Below are positions 15,600-24,184 of a stretch of 37,548 bases of DNA, one piece after another. This DNA is from Vibrio sp. CAU 1672 (GTDB taxonomy: Bacteria > Pseudomonadota > Gammaproteobacteria > Enterobacterales > Vibrionaceae): positions 1 to 37,548 of the forward strand of contig NZ_JARHUF010000030.1 of the NCBI RefSeq assembly GCF_029223195.1. The letters run 5' to 3'. The translations under genes and the position numbers were made by a program. The number at the start of each line of letters is the position of its first letter. The first letter of the stretch is position 1. The notes beneath the pieces were generated by a model. The model saw only the letters and a list, made by a program, of their open reading frames with translations. It ran no database searches and was not told the DNA's origin.

Positions 15600-18497
15600 A
15601 TGGCCATCAAGCAGACCCCTTTTGTTGATGAATTCCGTCATCAACTCGTTGATTCTTTGTTCGAACAGTATGAACTGGTTAAGCGTTCGCGCAGGCCGGT
15701 ATGGGTATCGCTGGAAGCCGAGTCCGGCTGGGGAAAAACCCGCCTGATCCAGGAGTTCTACAGCCGCCTGGCTACAACGCAAACGTCGCAATACTGGCCG
15801 AAAACCTTGTTTGCCGCTCCCGAACAAGCCCCCGCCAGGATCGAGACCAGACGCAAGCGAATCCACCCTGGCACAGAAAACTTCAATCGTGAAGCCGATA
15901 GTCTGCCCGATTATCTTTATTGGGGGATCAATTGCGCCGAGCGAAGTGGCCTACCCTCTCAGGTACTGCTTGATGACCTGCAACAGCTCAAGGCTCATCT
16001 TCCGTTTATTCTGTATAAAGCCCGGCTTTCCTTCGACGGACAAATCAGCGCTGCCGCGAGCGCGATCAAAAGCCTCAGTCTGGATGATATTACTAACCGT
16101 TTCGAAGGCGTGGCGATCAGCGCGATCGAAGAACTTGCAGCCGGGCTCCCGCTGGGAAATCTGGTACTAAAAGCCGTTAATAAGCTCTTTGCCACCTCCC
16201 GTCAGGTCGCAAAAGAGCACCAGTCAGTGAGCGAGCAAGGCCTGCAAAATGATTCCGGCACCGACACCCTTGAGCAGGCATTTGAACTGGTGACGAGTGT
16301 TCTGCATCACGGTATGCCTATGGTCATTTGCGTCGAAGATCTGCATCTCGCCACAAGCTCAACCCTGCGGCTGTTTGAAAAATTGTTACAGCAAATCGAT
16401 GCCCCGCTTCTGCTTATTACCACAACCTGGCCTGGTCGCGTAGAGCGCATCGAACAGTTAAGCACATCTGTACCAGAACTCGAGCAAAAGCGGCAGCTAA
16501 TTCGCTATTCAACCAGTCCGGAGGTTAACGGGGCGCATCGATTAGAAGAGCTCAACAACACGGCCCAAAAAGAACTGATCAAGAGCTATTTTCCCAGCTG
16601 TGCAGATGACCTGCTGGAAAAAATTTGTCAGCACTACACCAACCCACTCACGATTGACTTTCTATGCTCACTAAAACGGTGTGTCGGCAAAGAGAACCGC
16701 CCCTACCCGCTCAAACCAGAAACCGTATCTAAGTTACCTAAAACCGTTGAGGCATGGTGCCTGAACGCCTGGCAGGGTATGGACGATGACAGCCAGTTAT
16801 CATTGATTTACTCCGTGCTGGCCATTCCCGAACAGATGCGAACCTGGGCACCGAAATTGGTGTGTGACAGCCTGGACAGAAACATTCCCTACGCAAAAAA
16901 AATCCGCCAGGAGGTCGACGGCTGGGTCACCTATCGTTCAGAAAGTGAGTCTTTTTTTAGTGATGAAGTAATGCGCAAAATTGCGTTAAACAACATTGAT
17001 GATTTTCTCGATGAAGACGATCAGGACGAGTTCTACGCCGCGCTATTTCAAAAGTGCTTGACCTGGAAAGCAGAGATCCGCTGGCAGGAAGACACGTCTG
17101 ACTATATGACTCACACTCAGTTTACTGATAACGCCAGGATAATTCATCATATCGATTCTCTGCTGTATACCCTGTACCAAAAAGGCTTTGGCAAGAACCG
17201 TACAACCGCGATTAAAGAAGCTATGTTCAACCTGCTTATTGCGGACTTCAGCGAAGACCGCTCATACTCCGACTTCGCCCAGCAACTCCTGTCGCAACTG
17301 TATCTACTGTTTAAACAATCACCGCTCATTCATACACGCAAGACGCTCCAACTGAATGATATCGAGCTGTGGTTCCTCTACCGTTATTTTGATTTTTACA
17401 AGCAAAACAGCACATTAGAAGAGTTCATCCAGATCAGTAATGATATAATTGACTACCTCACATCCCTGTTAGGTGCTGACAATCACGCTACCAGAGAAGT
17501 TAAACGTGTCTATATTGACGCATTGCTGGAGACACACGCCTATCCTCAGGCTTTACAAGCGCTGCTGGCTGAAAGTGATCAACTTACTTTCCCGACCATC
17601 AATGAGGAAGAGCTCGAAACATTAGACGGACAAAACGCAGCGAAAATGTTCCGGCAGTTCAACCAGCAGGCAGCTGAGAAAATCCAGCATAGCTACAAGA
17701 TTTATCAGGCCGCATTAAGGCTTGAACAGCATCGCGCGCAGAGCGAAGCCCACGCTTTATGGCGTTCTGAGGTGTTTCAGCTATTGTGTTCGCTCTGTCA
17801 GCTTGAACGTGTACTTGAAACGGTCAATCTGAAAACCCTGCTCGCGATCCGAACGGAGATCCTCGACGAGTTTTTTCTGACCTCAATGTTGCAGGAATAC
17901 GTCATGACTATCGAGGAGCGTAAAGTCATCGATGAAAAGATTCAGCTGGTCAAATCCTTTTCCGCTCAGCGGTTAACAAGTTGTTTTGAAGAGCCTTCCC
18001 TGTCGGTTACGGATCAAACAACAACGTTATCTATCGCTGCAGATCTGGTTGAACAACTGCTCGATGCCCAGCTGGTCGAACTGGCGCACCACTACACCAA
18101 CGCGGTGTCAGACCGGGTCAACCAATGGCTGGCTGAATACCCGCTTGCACGCACCAAGGCTGTCAACATTGCCCAGTTAACCCTACGAACCGTATTGGTT
18201 GATATCTATATCGCGCAGCATGACATTGACGCCGCCATGGAAGAAACCAAAGCAGTAAAAACAGAGTTTGATCAGCTGGATAAGGAAGCATCCGTCGAGA
18301 TTTGTAAGCTTGAACTGCGGATAGTACGCCAGTTCAGCCAGTTAGCACACCTTGCCGAGGCGGATGAAACACTGCTAGAAGCACTCAACGCTAAAATGTC
18401 ACAACTGGTCGAACGCACCATGCAATTAATGCTGGAGGAGTATAGCGCCAATAGCGCCTATTCCGCCTACCTTTATGAGATCAACCGTTTACTCTAA
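15600..18497 (+). CDS. Large orphan STAND-like P-loop ATPase
   Basis: 965 aa, cytoplasmic (no signal or membrane span). The Walker A-like loop SLEAESGWGKTRLIQEF lies at residues 38-53 (K46, T47) and the Walker B-like strand PMVICVEDLHLA at about 240-251 (E246, D247), followed by LLLITTTWPGR, a sensor-like strand. This order fits the AAA/STAND class of signal-transduction ATPases. From about residue 330 on the protein is almost wholly alpha-helical with repeated helix pairs, resembling a TPR-like superstructural sensor. There is no separate effector domain before the P-loop, so any output must lie in the helical region or a partner. It is a lone gene with 250 bp of upstream non-coding DNA. The exact function is unknown; a regulatory or defence role is possible but not shown. 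Confidence 0.7.
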   Translation: MAIKQTPFVDEFRHQLVDSLFEQYELVKRSRRPVWVSLEAESGWGKTRLIQEFYSRLATTQTSQYWPKTLFAAPEQAPARIETRRKRIHPGTENFNREADSLPDYLYWGINCAERSGLPSQVLLDDLQQLKAHLPFILYKARLSFDGQISAAASAIKSLSLDDITNRFEGVAISAIEELAAGLPLGNLVLKAVNKLFATSRQVAKEHQSVSEQGLQNDSGTDTLEQAFELVTSVLHHGMPMVICVEDLHLATSSTLRLFEKLLQQIDAPLLLITTTWPGRVERIEQLSTSVPELEQKRQLIRYSTSPEVNGAHRLEELNNTAQKELIKSYFPSCADDLLEKICQHYTNPLTIDFLCSLKRCVGKENRPYPLKPETVSKLPKTVEAWCLNAWQGMDDDSQLSLIYSVLAIPEQMRTWAPKLVCDSLDRNIPYAKKIRQEVDGWVTYRSESESFFSDEVMRKIALNNIDDFLDEDDQDEFYAALFQKCLTWKAEIRWQEDTSDYMTHTQFTDNARIIHHIDSLLYTLYQKGFGKNRTTAIKEAMFNLLIADFSEDRSYSDFAQQLLSQLYLLFKQSPLIHTRKTLQLNDIELWFLYRYFDFYKQNSTLEEFIQISNDIIDYLTSLLGADNHATREVKRVYIDALLETHAYPQALQALLAESDQLTFPTINEEELETLDGQNAAKMFRQFNQQAAEKIQHSYKIYQAALRLEQHRAQSEAHALWRSEVFQLLCSLCQLERVLETVNLKTLLAIRTEILDEFFLTSMLQEYVMTIEERKVIDEKIQLVKSFSAQRLTSCFEEPSLSVTDQTTTLSIAADLVEQLLDAQLVELAHHYTNAVSDRVNQWLAEYPLARTKAVNIAQLTLRTVLVDIYIAQHDIDAAMEETKAVKTEFDQLDKEASVEICKLELRIVRQFSQLAHLAEADETLLEALNAKMSQLVERTMQLMLEEYSANSAYSAYLYEINRLL

Positions 18498-18681
18498 ATC
18501 ATCTAACCTTTCGCTCACCTTACACAACTCTCTGGAGGCATTTGGAAGTGAAAAGTTGAGTTCAGTGATCATGAAGCGGCAAGGAAAAGGCCATTAGGCA
18601 AAGTTATCACTAACCGTCTCAGTAACAACAAAATCACCTATTGAGCGTTTAATCAATTATTGGCAATCTGGTTATTTTTTG

Positions 18682-18690
18682 TGCTATAAA
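18682..18690 (+). promoter_or_regulatory. Extended -10 promoter of the nlpI-like gene
   Basis: TGCTATAAA is a good extended -10 element, with a weak TTGGCA -35 19 bp upstream (18660-18665). Transcription would begin near 18697, just before the leader hairpin. Confidence 0.45.
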
Positions 18691-18701
18691 GGTGCTCGAA
18701 T

Positions 18702-18726
18702 GACTCCCAACCTGATTCCGGGAGTC
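18702..18726 (+). promoter_or_regulatory. Leader hairpin before the nlpI-like gene
   Basis: GACTCCC (18702-18708) pairs with GGGAGTC (18720-18726) around an 11-nt loop, ending just before the TGGAG ribosome site at 18731. It would sit at the very 5' end of the mRNA and could shield it or modulate translation. Confidence 0.4.
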
Positions 18727-18742
18727 AAATTGGAGTAAAGAT

Positions 18743-19684
18743 ATGGTCAAATGGTATAAGTTTTATAGTTTAGGTGCGCTGATTGTTTTGACAGGATGTA
18801 ACCCTGTTGATAAGGACATTTCTCAACAAAGCTCAACCCAAAATGAAAAACAATTAGCTTATCCAGCTATGGCTGTACCATTGCAACCGAATGCACTGGC
18901 AGAGGCTAACATTGCAAAACTAAATCATCTCCTGACAGATAAAGAACTCAGCGATGAGTCTCGTGCCAAAATATATTTAAAACGAGGTCTCAATTATGAT
19001 GAGATAGGACTAAGAGATTTGGCTAGTACAGACTATGTCAAGTCACTGCAGATCGATCCACGACAACCTGATATCTATAATCTGCTTGGGATGTACTACA
19101 CCCAAATCAGTCAGTTTGATGCTGCCTATGAAGCATTTTACTCTTCTCTTGAATTAGATCCGAATAATAAGCAAGCCATATATAACCGTGCAATTGCACT
19201 TTATTATGGCGGAAGACCAGAACTTGCACTGGAAGATATGAAAACGTTCTATGAGGAAAACCCCAACGATCCTTTCCGCGCCATCTGGTTATATATTATA
19301 GAATCTGACGTAGATAAAACTTCAGCAACGGCACAGTTACAAGAGAGTTATAAAAACCGAACCGATGAATGGGGTTGGGTATTAGCAGGTATACTGCTGA
19401 ACAAAGTAACTGAAGAAAATGTAGTTAAACTGATCATTAATAGCACATCAGACAATAAAGTGATGGCACAGCGACTTACTGAAGCTTATTTTTATTTAGG
19501 TAAGTCTTATATGGAAGATGAAGATATGAACCGAGCTTTGTCAGTGTACAAGTTAGCTATATCTTTGAACGTATGCAATTATAATGAACATAGCTATGCA
19601 TTTTTAGAGTTAGAACGTATTTCGAAAGAATTTAAAGCAGCGCAAAAAACAGGTAATACACAAAAATTTGTTAGTTTAAACTAA
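18743..19684 (+). CDS. NlpI-like TPR lipoprotein
   Basis: 313 aa. The signal peptide ends in the lipobox VLTGC (Cys19) followed by Asn, which predicts outer-membrane sorting. The mature part carries tandem TPR units: AKIYLKRGLNYDEIGLRDLASTDYVKSLQIDP, PDIYNLLGMYYTQISQFDAAYEAFYSSLELDP, KQAIYNRAIALYYGGRPELALEDMKTFY. This matches NlpI, the adaptor that brings hydrolases and the Prc protease together at the peptidoglycan. nlpI usually follows pnp in gamma-proteobacteria; here it stands alone behind its own promoter, so this may be a second copy or a relocated gene. For that reason I leave the symbol blank. A strong terminator follows. Confidence 0.8.
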   Translation: MVKWYKFYSLGALIVLTGCNPVDKDISQQSSTQNEKQLAYPAMAVPLQPNALAEANIAKLNHLLTDKELSDESRAKIYLKRGLNYDEIGLRDLASTDYVKSLQIDPRQPDIYNLLGMYYTQISQFDAAYEAFYSSLELDPNNKQAIYNRAIALYYGGRPELALEDMKTFYEENPNDPFRAIWLYIIESDVDKTSATAQLQESYKNRTDEWGWVLAGILLNKVTEENVVKLIINSTSDNKVMAQRLTEAYFYLGKSYMEDEDMNRALSVYKLAISLNVCNYNEHSYAFLELERISKEFKAAQKTGNTQKFVSLN

Positions 19685-19708
19685 TGCGTTCTAAAGACAC
19701 TTAAATAG

Positions 19709-19743
19709 AAAAGGCGAATAACTCATTGGGTTATTCGCCTTTT
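19709..19743. terminator. Strong bidirectional terminator
   Basis: AAAAGGCGAATAAC (709-722) pairs perfectly over 14 bp with GTTATTCGCCTTTT (730-743), with A/T tracts on both sides. It serves the nlpI-like gene and the convergent minus-strand gene. Confidence 0.9.
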
Positions 19744-19770
19744 GTTAATCATCTGTATTATTTGAGAAAC

Positions 19771-20112
19771 TTAGCGATTACTTTCTCTAACCCTGTAGTT
19801 GAAATCCACGTCAACAATAGCACGATAGTGAATCGTATCTCGAGATACAGGTATTTCCTCAACCCTCACTTGAGCACTTTCTACATTCATACTTTTTCCG
19901 ATGACATTCTGACCAGAAGGATTCAGCTGCCAACGTAACTGGTTATCATTTGCGTTAGCCAGTGCATCATACATATTGAAGCCAGCATTGATCGCTTCCT
20001 GTTTACTAGCAAATGTCTCTGTATATAGTTTTGTGCTATTCTGAACTATCCGTTCACCAGCGGTAGCGGCAAACGCAAAAAACATACATACGATTGTAAT
20101 TAACGCTTTCAT
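19771..20112 (-). CDS. Small exported DUF3316-like protein
   Basis: 113 aa with a signal peptide MKALITIVCMFFAFAATA cleaved before GERIVQ. The remainder (TETFASKQEAINAGFNMYDAL..., ending IHYRAIVDVDFNYRVRESNR) resembles the Vibrio DUF3316 family of small periplasmic proteins of unknown function. The start is preceded by AAGGTATTG. It is monocistronic and shares the bidirectional terminator with the nlpI-like gene. Family assignment is from memory of sequence style and should be treated as tentative. Confidence 0.7.
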   Translation of the reverse strand: MKALITIVCMFFAFAATAGERIVQNSTKLYTETFASKQEAINAGFNMYDALANANDNQLRWQLNPSGQNVIGKSMNVESAQVRVEEIPVSRDTIHYRAIVDVDFNYRVRESNR

Positions 20113-20519
20113 AACAATACCTTATAATGAACAGGATATTAGGCGCACACTAAGACTAAGTTCCAGTTCATTTGTTCTTAACATCATCCTGATAGTAATC
20201 CTTTTCAAAATCTTGCAAGCTTTCTGCTATCTGAAAATGAAAAAATCAACTTCAACTTGTATGGATGTCCTCCCAAAAACTGGGATCCATACTTAAAAAG
20301 TAGCACTAATTTGACCTGAATCAAGTTTTACAATTCATGTACTAAGTGTTTTATCAGTAAAAACTAGCGACAGACAGATAGGTTGGCCTCTCCCAGAAGA
20401 CTGTAGTGATACAGACCTCACACACTGACCATTCAAAAAAAAACCACGTCGTTGGATTTAAAGTGATGACAATGTACCTCTCTTCACCTTAAGACTAACT
20501 GGCTACTCAAAGGCATTAA
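20113..20519. other. Gene-free stretch with a bulged hairpin
   Basis: No gene seen. At 20259-20292 GTATGGAT pairs with ATCCATAC, and inside it CCCA pairs with TGGG around AAAAC, leaving a 5-nt bulge on the 5' side. Such a near-perfect hairpin in non-coding DNA could be a small RNA element, a terminator-like structure or a relic of a small mobile element. Confidence 0.4.
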
Positions 20520-20808
20520 ATGAACGCAAAATCGCTCGAGTTAAATTTTAGAGAGCTTGGAACACAAACCGATTCACTCTTACTGAAAGTAATTGATTCC
20601 CCCGATACAAAAAGGCGACAAATTATGAATCAAACCGCTTCTAAAATTTGAGAGTAACATACAGGCAGATTACGAGCTTGATTTGTTTGTCTCCAACAAC
20701 AACTTGGTCAGGAAAAATCTTAGTGTGATTGAGTTAAAAGTGATTGATGTAGATACGTTTGATGATAGCCCAGACTGGATTTACATTTTTGAATTATTTG
20801 AAGCATGA
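20520..20808 (+). pseudogene. Frameshifted small gene
   Basis: An ATG at 20520 opens 43 codons (MNAKSLELNFRELGTQTDSL...) that end at TGA 20649-20651. Removing one A from the AAAA run at 20643-20646 restores a continuous 95-aa product ending VIELKVIDVDTFDDSPDWIYIFELFEA at the TGA at 20806. Both halves have protein-like composition and a hairpin follows. No recognised family. A single-base insertion, real or a sequencing error. Confidence 0.55.
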
Positions 20809-20850
20809 AGTTGGGGAGTTTTTCGAAAGAAAATTTGAAGATTACAAATA

Positions 20851-20883
20851 CAACAAGGCCGAACTAAACGCTAGGCCTTGTTG
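20851..20883 (+). terminator. Hairpin terminator candidate
   Basis: CAACAAGGCC pairs with GGCCTTGTTG (10 bp) around a 13-nt loop, about 40 bp after the frameshifted gene. The following CTAAATTAATT is only weakly T-rich. Confidence 0.5.
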
Positions 20884-21349
20884 CTAAATTAATTAAAAAA
20901 GGTTTGTATGGCCAAAACTCTATGAACTGACTACCAATTAAACGCACCTCTACAAATGGTAATGTAATCTTGAGTAAGGCTTACTCATATTAATATCGTT
21001 GCCAAATAGTAATAGTTTTAATCTGGCACAAGCCACGCTAAATTGATTAACCATCATCCTACGAAGTGATGATGGTTAATAGTTAGCGGGTTGATGCACC
21101 AGTAGAGTGCACTTTTGAAATAGAATCAAATCCAACATATTTTTTTCTTTCTAATTTAAACAATAGCTACTGCAATGACAAATTACAGCAGATTAATAAA
21201 CCACATTAAAGGCACTGTATAGTTTAATACTTTGTTTGCACCAACATCTACTAGCTTGCACCACTAGCCATGTATTGATATTGCGATACATATCACCTTT
21301 AATAATTTTCATTACTTTTGAACGTTATTTGTTTTGGGAGATTTAAAAT
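20884..21349. other. Ald upstream region with a long hairpin
   Basis: No gene seen. ATTAACCATCATC (21046-21058) pairs perfectly over 13 bp with GATGATGGTTAAT (21068-21080), and outside it GCTAA (21037-21041) pairs with TTAGC (21083-21087). No U-tract follows. The last 150 bp before ald are AT-rich, as expected of a regulated promoter (perhaps Lrp-type control), but I cannot place boxes with confidence. Confidence 0.45.
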
Positions 21350-22468
21350 ATGTTAATTGGTGTACCTAAAGAGATTAAAAACCACGAATATCGCGTCGGC
21401 ATGACTCCTGCCAGCGTTAAAGAGCTTACAGACCGCGGTCACACTGTGATGATTGAATCAACCGCCGGGGATGGAAGTGGTTTTTCCGACCAAAACTATA
21501 TCGATGCCGGTGCCAAGATCTGCCCGGATGCAGCCTCAGTGTTTGCTGAGAGTGAAATGATAGTTAAGGTCAAGGAGCCTCAGGCGTGTGAACGCGCGAT
21601 GCTGCGTGAAAACCAGATCCTTTTTACCTATTTACATTTAGCTCCGGATGCAGAGCAAACCAAAGATCTCATCGACAGCAAAGCAATATGTATTGCCTAT
21701 GAGACAGTAACCAGTGACAAAAAGACCCTCCCTCTACTAGCACCAATGTCTGAAGTGGCCGGTCGCATGGCCATTCAGGCCGCGATGACATCACTGGAAA
21801 AAGCACATGGCGGATGTGGCATGCTACTTGGTGGGGTTCCGGGTGTAGAACCAGCGAAAGTGACGGTGATTGGCGCAGGCGTCGTCGGGTGCAACGCGGC
21901 ACAAATGGCCGTAGGTCTGGGCGCAGAAGTTGTTATTCTGGATAAAAACATTGATGCCCTTCGCGAGGTCGATGCCATCTACCAAGGCAGAATCAAAACC
22001 GTTTATTCAACTGCAGACAGCATTGAAAAACACACCACCAGCTCTGAGGTTGTAGTAGGTTCTGTACTTCTTCCCGGCGCTGAAGCACCTAAACTGATCA
22101 CCCATGAACTCGTCAAAAAGATGAAACCAGGCTCTGTCATCGTAGACGTCGCAATTGATCAGGGCGGCTGCGCCGAAACGTCAAAAGCGACCACCCACCA
22201 GGAGCCCACTTATATTGTCGATAACGTTGTGCATTACTGTGTTGCCAACATGCCTGGTGGCGTGGCCCGTACATCTACTTTTGCACTGAATAACGCCACA
22301 TTACCGTATATTGTTGCTTTAGCCGATAAAGGCTACCAAGAAGCGCTTCTGACTGATAAACACCTGCTAAACGGCCTCAACGTATGCCAAGGCCAAATCA
22401 CGAATCAGTCTGTCGCGGAAAGTCACGGTTTAACCTATGTCGCACCTGAAACAGCCCTATTCGCTTAA
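21350..22468 (+). CDS. ald: Alanine dehydrogenase
   Basis: 372 aa, the usual length. The N-terminus MLIGVPKEIKNHEYRVGMTP is diagnostic (substrate Arg/Lys region). The NAD-binding Rossmann motif is VTVIGAGVVGCNAAQMAVGLGAEV, and the end region NMPGGVARTSTFALNNATLPY is the classic AlaDH signature. It interconverts L-alanine and pyruvate with NAD+/NADH and ammonia in the cytoplasm, allowing alanine use as carbon and nitrogen source. GGGAG lies upstream of the ATG. Single gene with a strong terminator behind it. Confidence 0.97.
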   Translation: MLIGVPKEIKNHEYRVGMTPASVKELTDRGHTVMIESTAGDGSGFSDQNYIDAGAKICPDAASVFAESEMIVKVKEPQACERAMLRENQILFTYLHLAPDAEQTKDLIDSKAICIAYETVTSDKKTLPLLAPMSEVAGRMAIQAAMTSLEKAHGGCGMLLGGVPGVEPAKVTVIGAGVVGCNAAQMAVGLGAEVVILDKNIDALREVDAIYQGRIKTVYSTADSIEKHTTSSEVVVGSVLLPGAEAPKLITHELVKKMKPGSVIVDVAIDQGGCAETSKATTHQEPTYIVDNVVHYCVANMPGGVARTSTFALNNATLPYIVALADKGYQEALLTDKHLLNGLNVCQGQITNQSVAESHGLTYVAPETALFA

Positions 22469-22524
22469 TAAACCGACATAGATACATAGCTGCTCCCTAT
22501 AAGGAACAACGTTCTACTGTTCCG

Positions 22525-22558
22525 ACCTGGCTATACAGCATATATAGCCAGGTTTTCT
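22525..22558 (+). terminator. Rho-independent terminator of ald
   Basis: ACCTGGCTATA (22525-22535) pairs perfectly with TATAGCCAGGT (22543-22553), followed by TTTCTT. Confidence 0.85.
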
Positions 22559-22765
22559 TACATCAATACAGAAAACGCTTAGCCCGCACCGCTTTAAACT
22601 GACCGTAGCCGGAGCATATCTTTAAGGTGCAAACAGAATGTATCACCGACATTATCGGTTGGATTAATGAACTGCTGACGAACATCAATATGCCCGTATT
22701 ATACCCCGTCGAATTAATACAAAAAATAAATCTGACATACACACTTAACTAAAGAAAATCATCTG

Positions 22766-23758
22766 TTAAAGGCTCATACATGACGGACTCAGTTCTAGCT
22801 GGGGTCTAAAAAGATTATAAACATAATCAGTTTCTTGTGATAACTGAACGCTTTCAGTTATCACACCACCCGCCATATGTGCATGGCCGCCACCAAACCC
22901 AATACCTGAGTCATTTAGTACACGTCTGATGATATCAGCCACATTATTACGCTTACATTCTGAACGAAGGGAGATAAACGTCTTCTCTTTACTTCTCGCA
23001 CTCAATACCACGATGTCTAACTCATCTACCGATAGCAAAAAGTCCCCCAGTACGCCCAACATATTTTTTGGACAACCTTCCGGCAGGCTGGCAAACGCAC
23101 AGTTTTGCACCTTCTTCATCGAGCCTAGCATCGAGTCAAAAAGAGCAAGTTCGTGGTACTCAATCTGATTGCGGCAAATTCGGTTTACCATTTCTATATC
23201 GGCGCTTAACTGCAGTTGCAAAAGCGCTTTGATATCAGCGGGGCTCACAGCCCGGGTAAAGTTAGCGGTATCAAAGGTTAAACCAACAAGCAAAGCCGTC
23301 GCAATTTTCTTGGGAATCGGGAGCTCGTAGTAATTGTAATACTCGACCATAATGGTGGCGGTAGAGCCGTAACTCGGTCGAACATCTTTATATGCCACAA
23401 AGCCCGGAACTTTAACTTGATGATGATCGATGACGCCGACCTCGATGCCCGGCAGATCAGTGACATTTTTTTCACCAATGCAGCCATCAACCACAATTAT
23501 TTTGTCGTCAGGCTTTAGATCGAGTTGATGAGATTTAGTAATCGGGATATCGAGCCAATCGATCAGGTTTCTCAGTGATACCCTATCGATAAAACCCTGA
23601 TAAGAGATAAACGGTGCAAAACCTTTTTTACGTAACAGGTAAGCAAGAGCGAATGCCGAACTGATAGCGTCATGGTCGGGAAAGTCATGAGCCTGAACTA
23701 TGATCCTGGGAGAGCCACGCAAAGCGTCCAATAACCGATCAAACTTTTCGAGTGACAT
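22766..23758 (-). CDS. DHH/DHHA1-family phosphoesterase (NrnA-like)
   Basis: 330 aa. N-terminal DHH domain with motif HDFPDHDAISS (residues 24-34), the metal-binding VVDGC (about 90) and VIDHHQ (DHH at 111-113). The C-terminal DHHA1 domain is marked by the GFGGGHAHMAGG substrate loop at about residue 295. Proteins of this class are Mn2+-dependent phosphodiesterases or phosphatases acting on nanoRNA, pAp or cyclic dinucleotides. Which of these applies cannot be told from sequence. A 52-aa membrane microprotein gene ends 26 bp upstream of its start and is probably in the same transcript. Confidence 0.88.
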   Translation of the reverse strand: MSLEKFDRLLDALRGSPRIIVQAHDFPDHDAISSAFALAYLLRKKGFAPFISYQGFIDRVSLRNLIDWLDIPITKSHQLDLKPDDKIIVVDGCIGEKNVTDLPGIEVGVIDHHQVKVPGFVAYKDVRPSYGSTATIMVEYYNYYELPIPKKIATALLVGLTFDTANFTRAVSPADIKALLQLQLSADIEMVNRICRNQIEYHELALFDSMLGSMKKVQNCAFASLPEGCPKNMLGVLGDFLLSVDELDIVVLSARSKEKTFISLRSECKRNNVADIIRRVLNDSGIGFGGGHAHMAGGVITESVQLSQETDYVYNLFRPQLELSPSCMSL

Positions 23759-23784
23759 AAACAGAAGTCCTTTGTGCTAGCAGG

Positions 23785-23943
23785 TCAGTTAATCAACTTT
23801 TCAACCGTATCAGCTATTTTGTCAAACCCTTGTTTGAGCTGCTCAACGCTACCCTCGTTCACCACACTTTTGATTTCTTCAGAGTATTGCACACCTATAA
23901 ATACCCCTAAGCAGATAAGAGCCACTGCTATTAACTTAAGCAT
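23785..23943 (-). CDS. 52-aa membrane/secreted microprotein
   Basis: Reading the minus strand from the ATG at 23943 gives MLKLIAVALICLGVFIGVQY followed by an amphipathic, charged tail of 32 residues that ends EKLIN. CTAAGGACAATTC supplies a good Shine-Dalgarno. The first 18 residues form one membrane helix or uncleaved signal; the tail is predicted coiled and cytoplasmic or periplasmic depending on orientation. It sits directly before the DHH phosphoesterase gene, same strand, 26-bp gap. The hairpin GCACAC/GTGTGC (23965-23993) lies in its leader. Function unknown. Confidence 0.65.
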   Translation of the reverse strand: MLKLIAVALICLGVFIGVQYSEEIKSVVNEGSVEQLKQGFDKIADTVEKLIN

Positions 23944-24184
23944 GAATTGTCCTTAGATAATCAAGCACACACATACTCACCCTTTACGTGTGCAATATGT
24001 TTAAGCTTCTAATTTAAAAGACACATTTAATACATCAATATATAAAATCGCAACATTGACCCTAATTTTATAACTATATTCTTGACAGACTTCTCATTAT
24101 ACAAAGTCCGTGTTGTATCCAAATTGTGGAATATATAAGTTACCCTTTTGGTGTGATATCAATCCCATATGGAATTTCAATCGA

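Noticed and set aside
15600..18497. Calling the large ATPase an AVAST (Avs) defence protein
   Set aside because: Known Avs proteins have N-terminal effector domains before the STAND module; here the P-loop is at residue 40 and no effector is visible, so the call is not supported.
21037..21087. Integron attC-like site
   Set aside because: It is a strong hairpin, but its ends do not fit the RYYYAAC/GTTRRRY core pattern and no cassette array or integrase is nearby.
24110..24184. GTG start adding 25 residues to the caspase protein
   Set aside because: It would bury the clear Sec signal peptide MKRNRIVSGLLIALCPTVAFA, so the ATG at 24185 is preferred.
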